A stretch of 8,335 bases of DNA. Source: Gammaproteobacteria bacterium (GTDB taxonomy: Bacteria > Pseudomonadota > Gammaproteobacteria > Pseudomonadales > Pseudohongiellaceae). This document shows positions 1 through 7,351 of the stretch, in pieces. Position 1 is the first letter of the stretch. Each line of letters opens with the position of its first letter. The stretch spans positions 1-8,335 of the forward strand of contig PWQG01000160.1 of NCBI GenBank assembly GCA_003556835.1, given 5' to 3'. The translations under genes and the position numbers were made by a program. The notes beneath the pieces were generated by a model. That model searched no databases. It was given only the letters and a program-made list of their open reading frames with translations, and was not told where the DNA came from.

Positions 1-1743
1 CCGGAGTATTTCGCCGGGCAGTACCCGATCCCAATGATCCATCAGCTCGACGTAGTCATGATAATACCGGCCCACCTGCTCCAGGCCATAGGTGAACTCC
101 TGCCCTTCCGCAAAAAGCTGTTTGAAGCCGCTGAAGCAGCAGGCCATGGGGTGACGCCGGGCATCAATGATCCTGGCATTGGGCAGGATCAGCTTGATCA
201 GGCCGATATGGCGGAAATTATTGGGCATTTTGTCCGTGAAGAAAGGCGCATCCTCACGGTAGATGGCGGTGTCGTCCAGGTACTGCTGGCCAAATTGTTG
301 CAGTTGCTTCGGGGACAGTTCATGCAGCTTGGCTGGATACTGGGGTACCTCATCGGCGCGCAAGCGCCCTCTGAGTCGGTGCGCCAGGGCAAGGATGTTG
401 GGCAGCTCCAGTGTGCCATCCACCTGGGAATGTGAGGCCAGAATCTGCTCTAGCAGGGTCGAGCCGGAGCGTGGCAGCCCCACAATGAAGATGGGGTCGG
501 GGCTCGGGCAACCCGCACCACGGTGCCTGTCGAACAATTCTGCGTTGCAGTATTGGCGTTGGCGGGTGAATTCCGCTGTTGTGCGATCCGCACTGTAGCG
601 CGTTTCCTCGCGCTTCATGGTATTGCCGCGATCATAATAAGCGAAGGATCGTTCATAATCCTCCCGGTCTTCCAGTGCCTTGCCAAGGGCAAAACACAGG
701 TGGTAGCGATCCACCAGGCTGACGGAGGGGTCCTGTTCGATCTCCTGCATCCGGGACATTTCAGCATCCGTGAAGCGATAGGTCTTGAGGTTGGCCAGAC
801 TCCACCAGGCGTCACCGAACTGGGGCCGGTGACGGGCTGCAGTCTGGTAGGCGGCAATGGCTTCGTCCTGCCGCCCCAGTGTCTTGAGGGCATGGCCCCT
901 GGCAAGGTGGATCTGTGGATTGTCTGGCATCCGGGCGATCACCCTGTCATAGATGTCCAGGGCTTCGTCGTATTGACCCGTGGCGACACATTGATTGGCG
1001 TAGAGGGACTGGAATGCAGGGTTGTCCGGATCAATGTCGCGAACCTGACCCGCCTGTTCCAGGGCTTGTGCATACTTCTGCCGGCGTTGCAGCACATCCA
1101 CATAATCAATGCGGGCGAGCAGAAAGTCGGGATCGAATTCCAGCGCACTTTCCAGAAGAAACTCGGCATCGTCCAGGACATGAAGTCGCACGCCCAGGTT
1201 GGCGAGCAGGCGCATGGCCTCGGTGTTCTTGGGTTGCTGCTGAAGGAAGGCGCGGCAGAGGCGCTCGGCTTTGTACAGCCGACCTTCGTGCATGAAGCTG
1301 GCCACCGATACCAACTCCTTCGGCAGAGCGCCAAGGCGCTGGGCCTGCGCATGAGCCCGGGCGGCAGCATCGTCACGCCCGGCTTGTGTATACAGCCCGG
1401 CCAGTGCTGCCCAACTGGCAGCCAGTGCCGGGTTGTGGAGTACCGCCTCTTCATAGGCGTGCAGGGCGCCAGCGGTGTCCCCCTGGCGCTTGCGTAGATG
1501 CCCTTCCTCCTGGAAGGCTCGGCCATAGCCGGAACGCAGGGCTTTCAGGCGTTCAAGAGTTGCGACTGCAGTATCCAGTTGTCCCAGGTACCGCTGACAG
1601 ACAGCCAGGATGTACAGTGCTTCGCCGTAGTCCGCATCCGCCTCTGTGACCGAAGCAGCGACTTCGGCCGCTGCCGCAGGGTTTCCGCCCTGCAGCAGCG
1701 CCTTGGCTTTGCGGATGGCGTCCGTTGCCGGTTGTCCGTTCAT
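1..1743 (-). CDS. TPR-repeat sulfotransferase, 3' end cut by window edge
   Basis: The frame is open for 581 codons from ATG at 1743 to base 1, with no stop in the window. The N-terminal part, about residues 1-380, is a run of TPR-like helical pairs, for example DEALDIYDRVIARMPDNPQI and DEAIAAYQTAARHRPQFGDA. From about 415 follows a sulfotransferase domain. The 5'-phosphosulfate-binding loop of the PAPS fold is PIFIVGLPRSGSTLLEQIL (417-435), then comes FTDKMPNNF, and the 3'-phosphate-binding segment is DARRHPMACCFSGFKQLF (527-544). The last residues seen (GRYYHDYVELMDHWDRVLPG) are typical of the domain, so a few tens of residues are probably missing. No signal peptide is seen, so it is probably cytosolic and moves sulfate from PAPS to an unknown acceptor that may be bound by the TPR part. 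No clear Shine-Dalgarno precedes the ATG. With the TGATG junction, this suggests coupling to receptor translation. Several smaller open frames seen on either strand here are shadows. Confidence 0.9.
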   Translation of the reverse strand, partial: MNGQPATDAIRKAKALLQGGNPAAAAEVAASVTEADADYGEALYILAVCQRYLGQLDTAVATLERLKALRSGYGRAFQEEGHLRKRQGDTAGALHAYEEAVLHNPALAASWAALAGLYTQAGRDDAAARAHAQAQRLGALPKELVSVASFMHEGRLYKAERLCRAFLQQQPKNTEAMRLLANLGVRLHVLDDAEFLLESALEFDPDFLLARIDYVDVLQRRQKYAQALEQAGQVRDIDPDNPAFQSLYANQCVATGQYDEALDIYDRVIARMPDNPQIHLARGHALKTLGRQDEAIAAYQTAARHRPQFGDAWWSLANLKTYRFTDAEMSRMQEIEQDPSVSLVDRYHLCFALGKALEDREDYERSFAYYDRGNTMKREETRYSADRTTAEFTRQRQYCNAELFDRHRGAGCPSPDPIFIVGLPRSGSTLLEQILASHSQVDGTLELPNILALAHRLRGRLRADEVPQYPAKLHELSPKQLQQFGQQYLDDTAIYREDAPFFTDKMPNNFRHIGLIKLILPNARIIDARRHPMACCFSGFKQLFAEGQEFTYGLEQVGRYYHDYVELMDHWDRVLPGEILR

Positions 1744-4241
1744 CAGAAGTTGACGGCCAAGCGTACGCCGATGGTGCGGGGTCGGTTGGTACCGATACGG
1801 CGGATGTTGTCCTGGGAGTTGATGAACAACTCGGCGCGTTTGTCGGTCACGTTCTCGACAAAGGCGCGCACACTCCACATGTCACGTGAAATCCCCGCTG
1901 ACAGGTCGGCCGTCGTGTACGATTCCTGTTTTTCCCGCTCTTGCACGATCAGGGAGCTGTAGCTTGATCCGGCGTATTGCATGGCGCCTTGCACGAACAG
2001 TTGGTATCCGTCGGCGAACCAGTCATATCGGGCCCGGGCCGTACCCTGGAAGTTGGGCGTCAGCGGCAGGCGCGCGCCTTCATCGGGCAGTTCCACGATC
2101 TGCGCGGAAACATCGGTCAGTTCCGTATCGTTATACGAGAAAGCCGCGTTCAGGGTCAGGTTCTGGGTGGCTGCCCAGGCCAGGTCGCCCTCAATACCGC
2201 GGATTTCCGAATCGGCGGAGTTTTCGATGAAAGTCAGGATGGATACATTCTCGGGATCGAAGCGTGAAACCTGCATGTCGGTCCAATCGACAAAATAGAC
2301 ATTGCCGTTGAATTGCAGGCGATTGTCCATCCATCGTGTTTTCCAGCCGAACTCGTAGTTCTGCACATCATCGGTGTCATAGGTGGTTTCTACCGTGGGG
2401 AAGTCCAGGTTCAGTGAGTGGACACCGCCACCACGGTTGAAACCGCCGGGTCGGAAGCCTTCTGAATAGGTGGCATACAACAACACATCCTCATTGGGTG
2501 TGTAGTTCAGGGTGAGCTTGGGAATCCAGCCGTTCAGGCGCAGCGCGTCGGTGCTGTGACCGGGCACATCGGGATCGACTGCCCCGGGGGCCGGTTCGGC
2601 ATCCGGGTCGAAACCGGGCGCATTGACACTGCCGGCATTGTCATAGTTGCGACCGGCCCCCTGATCCACGGAGCCGGCAAAAATGCCACTGGCAAAGCTG
2701 GATTGTCCCTGGAATTCCTGCTCCAGGTGATAATGACGCAGACCCAGGGTCACTTCAAACAGGTCGGGCACAACGTCGTAACTGACTTCGCCGAATGCGG
2801 CCAGTTGCTCTTCCGTGCGCACCACATCATTGAAAAAGGCCACGCCAGGGGCACGGGTCTCGGGGTTATTGGCCACTGCACCCGGAATCGGCGTGTTGGG
2901 GGCAAAGCCGAGATCCTTCACGGCCAGGTACAGGAAGTCATCCTCGGTACGCAGCTCGAAATCATCGTAGAAGATCCCGGCCGTGGCGCGCCAGCGACGG
3001 TCCTGCGGGGTGCTGATGCGGCCTTCGTGTGTGATCCGCTCATGCTCCTGGAAGATCTGCGCGCCTTTGGTCGGTGTCAGGCATTCGCGACCACCCGGCG
3101 TGACATACTGTGGGTCGATGCCGTAGTTGACGATGTAATTCGGGTTATCGTAGGTGCAGGTGTAATAACTGATGAAGGCACCGGAGTTGTTGTAGCCGGT
3201 GTAATCCACGGACTGATTGACCTCCCGGTCCAGGTAGCCACCTGTGTAGACGGTCTCCAGCATGCCGAGACGGCCATTGAGGGTCCATGTTGTCAGGCCG
3301 AACTCATCCGTCATCTCGTCGGGGAAAAAACGGTTGGCTTCCAGGTCACCGACTTCGGGGTCATAGTCGAACACACCGTCTGCGCCCAGTTCCTGCTGGG
3401 TGTGCTGAACGGTGATGTCCCAGTCCGGATTGATCAGGTAGGTGCCGCTCAGGCGCACGCCCTGATAATAGCTGCCATTAAAGTTCTCTTCCACCAGCGG
3501 GAGATTATCGCCTTCCTGGTAACTTACAGCATCGGGCGTTGCGTTCGAGTCCGGGTTGATGGACGGATCGGTCGTGAATGTGCCGTAACTATTGTCGATG
3601 TAACCGCCGCGGCGGATATTGTAGAAGGCACCGCGAAGGGCCAACTGGTCGTTCACCGCAATATTGACGTGGCCTTCGACACCATTGCTCATGGCTCCGC
3701 TGCGCGTGTCGGCCGTGGAGGCTTCCACGCTGGCCGAAAAGCCGTCGAACTGAGGTTTGTTGGTGATCATGCGCACGGTGCCTGCCTGTGAGCTGGCGCC
3801 GAAAATGGTGCCCTGGGGGCCAGGTAGCACCTCTATGCGCTGCATGTCGGCGGCGTAGATGTCCAGGTTGCGGCCGGGTGCTGTCACGGGTTGCTCGTCT
3901 ACATACAATGCCACGTTGGGGACACTGCCCTGGGCGCCGGAGAGCAGTACGGTGATGGGTTCGACGGCCATGCCGCGGATATAGACCGTGGATTGACCGG
4001 GGCCGCGACCACCGAAACTGACATTGGGCAGGTGACGCACATAGTCGTCGAAATTGCCGATATTGAGATCACTGATACTTGTTTCATCCAGTGCCTGCAC
4101 GGCGACCGGTACATCCTGTGCGGATGCTTCGCGTTTGGTGGCGGTGACCAGCACTTCATCGATCTGGGCATAGGCAGAGACACCAAATGAAGTGGCGAGT
4201 GCTGCGATGATTGCCTGATTGAGTCGTTTTTTCTTGTGCAT
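1743..4241 (-). CDS. TonB-dependent outer-membrane receptor
   Basis: This 832-residue outer-membrane receptor takes up a ligand using TonB energy. The start at 4241 gives a Sec signal peptide (1-25: a KKKR head, a hydrophobic core, and AYA before QIDEV). The TonB box region is DEVLVTATKR (28-37). The plug domain shows LPNV (71-74), VYIRGM (86-91), ALYVDEQPV (111-119), IEVLPGPQGTIFG (136-148) and RMITNKP (157-163). The rest is a beta-barrel with many aromatic and Asp/Asn/Gly-rich loops, including ATYSEGFRPGGFNRGG, and the chain ends in Phe (RLAVNF), as outer-membrane barrels do. There is no SusC-type or signalling N-terminal extension. The mature protein has only two cysteines, C362 and C387, in one likely outer loop. 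The ligand cannot be deduced; plug motifs such as IEVLPGPQGT resemble receptors common in marine Proteobacteria. The stop shares one base with the start of the TPR-sulfotransferase gene. The gene is 140 bp downstream of the glucosylglycerate cluster, which does not prove a shared function. Confidence 0.92.
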   Translation of the reverse strand: MHKKKRLNQAIIAALATSFGVSAYAQIDEVLVTATKREASAQDVPVAVQALDETSISDLNIGNFDDYVRHLPNVSFGGRGPGQSTVYIRGMAVEPITVLLSGAQGSVPNVALYVDEQPVTAPGRNLDIYAADMQRIEVLPGPQGTIFGASSQAGTVRMITNKPQFDGFSASVEASTADTRSGAMSNGVEGHVNIAVNDQLALRGAFYNIRRGGYIDNSYGTFTTDPSINPDSNATPDAVSYQEGDNLPLVEENFNGSYYQGVRLSGTYLINPDWDITVQHTQQELGADGVFDYDPEVGDLEANRFFPDEMTDEFGLTTWTLNGRLGMLETVYTGGYLDREVNQSVDYTGYNNSGAFISYYTCTYDNPNYIVNYGIDPQYVTPGGRECLTPTKGAQIFQEHERITHEGRISTPQDRRWRATAGIFYDDFELRTEDDFLYLAVKDLGFAPNTPIPGAVANNPETRAPGVAFFNDVVRTEEQLAAFGEVSYDVVPDLFEVTLGLRHYHLEQEFQGQSSFASGIFAGSVDQGAGRNYDNAGSVNAPGFDPDAEPAPGAVDPDVPGHSTDALRLNGWIPKLTLNYTPNEDVLLYATYSEGFRPGGFNRGGGVHSLNLDFPTVETTYDTDDVQNYEFGWKTRWMDNRLQFNGNVYFVDWTDMQVSRFDPENVSILTFIENSADSEIRGIEGDLAWAATQNLTLNAAFSYNDTELTDVSAQIVELPDEGARLPLTPNFQGTARARYDWFADGYQLFVQGAMQYAGSSYSSLIVQEREKQESYTTADLSAGISRDMWSVRAFVENVTDKRAELFINSQDNIRRIGTNRPRTIGVRLAVNF

Positions 4242-4338
4242 GTACGCTCCTCCGTTTGCTTCACATAACCCCGCAGCGTACAGCATTTGGAAACGAGTTT
4301 GAATAAGGATCGAGCGGTCGTTCAGGCTGGTTTTCCAG
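4242..4338. other. Rest of the intergenic gap before the receptor gene
   Basis: Apart from the small CTGG-AAAA-CCAG palindrome at 4327-4338 and the receptor ribosome site, I see nothing defined in this stretch. No convincing -35/-10 pair stands out on the minus strand, although this is where a promoter for the receptor and sulfotransferase pair would be expected. The frame is open from 4382 through the gap into the receptor gene. Confidence 0.4.
4247..4253 (-). promoter_or_regulatory. Shine-Dalgarno of the TonB-dependent receptor gene
   Basis: GGAGGAG on the minus strand ends 5 nt before ATG at 4241. It decides the start of the receptor, because the protein from this ATG begins directly with a signal peptide. 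Confidence 0.85.
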
Positions 4339-4381
4339 TGGGCCATGCGGCTGAACGTTACCGTATTATCCGCATGACCCA
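4339..4381 (-). repeat. Inverted repeat / RNA hairpin between the two gene modules
   Basis: The minus-strand transcript carries TGGGTCATGCGG right after the phosphorylase TAA. After a 19-nt loop follows CCGCATGGCCCA. The two 12-nt arms (4370-4381 and 4339-4350) pair completely in RNA with one G-U wobble. A second small palindrome, CTGG-AAAA-CCAG, follows at 4327-4338. No U-run comes after either stem, so this is not a standard Rho-independent terminator. It could slow or separate expression of the receptor genes, protect the 3' end of the upstream message, or be a protein-binding site as DNA. The loop contains AACGTT (4354-4359). Confidence 0.6.
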
Positions 4382-6115
4382 TTAGGGCCCCTGGTTACTG
4401 ATCCAGGCACACTGGTAGGGTTCGAGTGTGAGGCTGTCTTGCGTGATGTCCAGCGTCTGACCGCTCAGGAGCTCGAACCATTCGTCCGTGTCCACCAGAT
4501 TGATGTCCGACAAAAAAATGTTTTGTGGCTGAGAGGAAATATTATGCAGCGCGAATATGCTCTGCTCGCGATGCAGGCTCTGGCGCCAGAAGGCAAAGAC
4601 CTGATCACCCAGGTGCAGGGTGAATTGTGTGGCATTGGGGTGGAATGCGGCCTGTCGCTTGCGGATGGCAATCCGGTCCAGCAGGTGGTTGAAGGCCTGG
4701 TGGTGATGGCTCCTGGAATCGTCCAGCTCCCCCAGCAGTTCGTTGTAGGACCAATGGTGGCGGTTTATGTGGCGATTGTGTCCACTGGCGAGAACGCGTT
4801 GATGGTCATTGCCGGTGGCAAGCAGGCTGTGGATGTAGAAGGCGGGGATGCCTTCCAGTGCGAGCAGGATCGTGTGGGCGCACAGGAAGCGTTCCAGCTG
4901 CCATTCGTCTTTGCCTGCGCTGGTCCCCTGCAGGGCATCCCAGAGGCTTATATTGATTTCGTAGGGGCGGCGTTCAAGCCCCGAACTGGCCCGCCAGGAT
5001 ATGCGTCCACCGAACTGTTCGGTGGTGCGGATCAGGGTTTCAATCTCGCCATCGTCCAGCAGGCCTTCGGCGGGACGCAGGCCGATGCCGTCATGCGAGG
5101 CGATGAAATTGAAATAGAAGGTGCCGGTCTGGGCCGGAGGCATGCTCATCAGCCAGTTCTTCAGGTGATGACAGTTGGCGGACAGCAGGGTGTGCAGCAG
5201 CAGCGGTGGCAGGGAGAAGTTGTAGATGCTGTGGGCTTCATTGGAGTTGCCGAAATAACTGAGGTTTTCCCGCTTGGGGATGTTGGTTTCCGTGATGATG
5301 ATCGCTTGCGGATCGGCCTGCTCGATCAGGGCGCGGAGCAGGCGGACAATCTCGTGTGCCTGTGGCAGGTTCAGGCAGTTACTGCCGACTTCCTTCCAGA
5401 TGAACGCGACGGCATCCAGGCGGAATACCCGTATACCCCGATCAAGGTAGTGCCGGATGATGTGGATGAACTCCAGCAACACCTCCGGATTGCGGAAGTC
5501 CAGATCCACCTGATCGGGGCCGAAAGTGCACCAGACATGGCGGGTTCCATCCGGGGTTTCCACCGTCTTGAGCAGTTCGCTGGTACGAGGACGTATGACC
5601 GCGGAAAGGTCGTCTTCCGGTGAAGCCGTGAAAAAATAGTTCTGTCCCCTTTTTTCGCCTTGCTGGAAGTTCTGGAACCAGGGGTGCTGGCTGGAGCAGT
5701 GGTTGATGACCAGGTCGGCCATCAGGTCGAAGTCTGCCGCGATGGCTTCGATGTGCGACCAGTCTCCAAGTTCGGGATTGACCTGGTCGTAATCCATCAC
5801 AGCAAAACCGTCATCGGAACTCCAGGGGAAAAAGGGCAGGATGTGTACGCCGCTGATGCAGGGATGCAGGAAGCGGTGCAGGAAATCATGCAGAGTGGCG
5901 AGCGGTGGTGTGTCGCTGTCTGCCAGAAAGCTGTTGGCATAGGTGATGATGAAGATGTTGGAGGCGTCCCATGTGCTTGCTGGGGGTGGAACCGGTGCGT
6001 CTTCGACCTGCCGGAGGCGCATGATGCCCAGCAGTTCCGTGCAGAGTGATTCCGGGTCATGTTCCGGGTACAGCACCTCCAGGTGGTGCTGCAGACGACT
6101 CCTGACATCCCTCAT
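4382..6115 (-). CDS. GH13 subfamily 18 phosphorylase, likely glucosylglycerate phosphorylase
   Basis: This is a 577-residue TIM-barrel enzyme of the sucrose phosphorylase group. It is predicted to split an alpha-glucoside with inorganic phosphate, giving glucose 1-phosphate and the acceptor. Visible motifs are ITYANSF (57-63), HILPFFPWSSDDGFAVMDY (91-109), ADLVINH (133-139), RVFRLDAVAFIWKE (229-242) with nucleophile D234, IITETN (273-278) with acid/base E276, and ASHDGIGLRP (339-348) with transition-state D342. No signal peptide is present, so it acts in the cytosol. Classic sucrose phosphorylases are about 500 residues. The extra N-terminal helix region (1-48) and total size match glucosylglycerate phosphorylases such as E. 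coli YcjM and the Meiothermus enzyme. Its place 9 bp after the synthase gene supports glucosylglycerate as substrate. ACTGAGGA, overlapping the synthase stop, serves as ribosome site for ATG 6115. Sucrose phosphorylase or sucrose-6-phosphate phosphorylase remain alternatives, but no sucrose genes are nearby. The family is certain; the acceptor is inferred. Confidence 0.88.
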   Translation of the reverse strand: MRDVRSRLQHHLEVLYPEHDPESLCTELLGIMRLRQVEDAPVPPPASTWDASNIFIITYANSFLADSDTPPLATLHDFLHRFLHPCISGVHILPFFPWSSDDGFAVMDYDQVNPELGDWSHIEAIAADFDLMADLVINHCSSQHPWFQNFQQGEKRGQNYFFTASPEDDLSAVIRPRTSELLKTVETPDGTRHVWCTFGPDQVDLDFRNPEVLLEFIHIIRHYLDRGIRVFRLDAVAFIWKEVGSNCLNLPQAHEIVRLLRALIEQADPQAIIITETNIPKRENLSYFGNSNEAHSIYNFSLPPLLLHTLLSANCHHLKNWLMSMPPAQTGTFYFNFIASHDGIGLRPAEGLLDDGEIETLIRTTEQFGGRISWRASSGLERRPYEINISLWDALQGTSAGKDEWQLERFLCAHTILLALEGIPAFYIHSLLATGNDHQRVLASGHNRHINRHHWSYNELLGELDDSRSHHHQAFNHLLDRIAIRKRQAAFHPNATQFTLHLGDQVFAFWRQSLHREQSIFALHNISSQPQNIFLSDINLVDTDEWFELLSGQTLDITQDSLTLEPYQCAWISNQGP

Positions 6116-6124
6116 CTCGATTCC

Positions 6125-7351
6125 TCAGTCGGCCGCAAAGCTTTCAGTGTCCGCTTCCACGGCAGCGTGGATCTGCTCGAGCACATCAGGCATGGCGCTG
6201 CGCACGCGGTTCCAGCTGGGAATGAACGGGGTTTCCATGGGGTTGTCGAGGAAATAATCCCCGGCCTTCTTGATATTGGCTGCAAACAACTCCACCGCCT
6301 GCTCTTCCTTGTGCACGTCCAGGCTGAGTCCATTGATCAGGGCATCATTGCGGTAGGTTTCAATGAAATCCAGGGCGATGCGGAAATAACTCGCCTTCAG
6401 GGTACGGAAGGTTTCGCTGGAAAGAACCACGCCATTGGTGGCCAGTTTGCGGAATATGGCCTTGGCGATGTCGATGGACATTTTCGACAGGCCGCCCTGG
6501 TCGTTGTCGGCGGACAGGTCCTGGTGCTTGTGATCGTAGACGTCCGCGATGTCCACCTGGCACAGCCGGTTGGTGGAGTAGTTGCGGTACATCTCCGAGA
6601 GGATGCCGATCTCCAGCCCCCAGTCGCTGGGGATGCGCAGGTCATTGACCACATCCGTACGGAAGGAGAACTCACCTGCCAGCGGATAACGGAAACTGTC
6701 CAGGAAGTCCAGGTAGTCCATCGGTTCGATGACTTTTTTCAGTGCGCGCAGCAGTGGGGTGACCAGCAGCCGGGAAACGCGACCATTGATCTTGCCGTCG
6801 GCCACCCGGGCATAGTAACCCTTGCAGAACTGGTAGTTGAAGCCGGGATTGGCCACCGGGTAGATCAGCCGGGCCAGCAGGGAGCGATCATAGGTCAGGA
6901 TGTCACAGTCGTGCAGGGCAATCGCCTGGCTGCGTCGCGAGGACAGGCAGTAGCCGAGGCAATACCAGACATTGCGGCCCTTGCCGGGTTCGGGCGGAGC
7001 CAGGCCGAGCGCCTGCAATTTTGCGTCGATCTCCTTCAGCCGGGGACCGTCATTCCACAGGATGCGGTGATGCTGGGGCAATGCCGAGAAGAAGTCGCGG
7101 GCCTGCCGGTACTGGGATTCATCGGCGCGATCCAGACCAATGATGATCTGGTCCAGATAAGGCACATCCTTCAGCTTCGACACGATGTCCGGTAGTGCCG
7201 CACCTTCGAGTTCCGAGAACAGCGAGGGTAGGATCAGCGTCATGGGACGTTGTCTGGAGAATACCTGCAACTCGTATTCGAGTTCCGCCAGCGGACGCTG
7301 GTTGAGATTGTGCAGGGTGGTTATGATGCCGTTCTGATGAAAGTCACCCAT
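6125..7351 (-). CDS. gpgS: Glucosyl-3-phosphoglycerate synthase (GT81-like glycosyltransferase)
   Basis: This is a cytosolic GT-A glycosyltransferase of 408 residues. It is predicted to transfer a hexose, probably glucose, from a nucleotide sugar to 3-phosphoglycerate, the first step of glucosylglycerate synthesis. In order it shows an N-terminal lead (1-36), the nucleotide-binding entry strand TLILPSLFSE (38-47), DQIIIGLDRAD (67-77), GKGRNVWYCLGY (123-134), and the metal-binding DxD motif in ALHDCDI (D148, D150). The acceptor/catalytic region follows with AGEFSF (225-230), DWGLEIGILSE (243-253) and DVYDHKHQDLS (270-280), whose histidines fit the GpgS metal site. The start at 7351 is chosen from the ribosome site and because the family begins here; the gene overlaps the phosphatase by 8 bp. 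The phosphorylase gene follows after 9 bp. The GT81 family also contains mannosyl-3-phosphoglycerate synthases, so the donor sugar (UDP/ADP/GDP-glucose or GDP-mannose) cannot be read from sequence alone. The family call is secure. Confidence 0.9.
   Translation of the reverse strand: MGDFHQNGIITTLHNLNQRPLAELEYELQVFSRQRPMTLILPSLFSELEGAALPDIVSKLKDVPYLDQIIIGLDRADESQYRQARDFFSALPQHHRILWNDGPRLKEIDAKLQALGLAPPEPGKGRNVWYCLGYCLSSRRSQAIALHDCDILTYDRSLLARLIYPVANPGFNYQFCKGYYARVADGKINGRVSRLLVTPLLRALKKVIEPMDYLDFLDSFRYPLAGEFSFRTDVVNDLRIPSDWGLEIGILSEMYRNYSTNRLCQVDIADVYDHKHQDLSADNDQGGLSKMSIDIAKAIFRKLATNGVVLSSETFRTLKASYFRIALDFIETYRNDALINGLSLDVHKEEQAVELFAANIKKAGDYFLDNPMETPFIPSWNRVRSAMPDVLEQIHAAVEADTESFAAD

Noticed and set aside
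523..1497. 324-codon plus-strand open frame, and a 195-codon minus-strand frame at 939-1526
   Set aside because: Both lie inside the TPR-sulfotransferase frame, which has clear TPR and PAPS-binding motifs; these are shadows.
2556..3791. 411-codon open frame on the plus strand, antisense to the receptor gene
   Set aside because: It mirrors the GC-rich codon pattern of the receptor. The product resembles no known family, has no ribosome site that I can see, and the opposite strand has a clear full-length TonB receptor.
4365..4370. GATAAT on the minus strand as a -10 box for the receptor genes
   Set aside because: It matches the -10 consensus at 5 of 6 bases, but no -35-like hexamer lies 16-19 bases upstream, and it falls within the hairpin; chance is likely.
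4339..4381. Rho-independent terminator for the solute gene cluster
   Set aside because: The stem is good, but there is no U-run after it on the transcribed strand or on the opposite strand.
4439..5623. 394-codon plus-strand open frame across the phosphorylase gene
   Set aside because: Shadow of the GH13 coding frame, Val/Gln/Gly-rich without domain motifs.
6059..7195. 378-codon plus-strand open frame across the synthase gene
   Set aside because: Antisense shadow of the GT81 frame; no recognisable motifs and it runs across two real genes.
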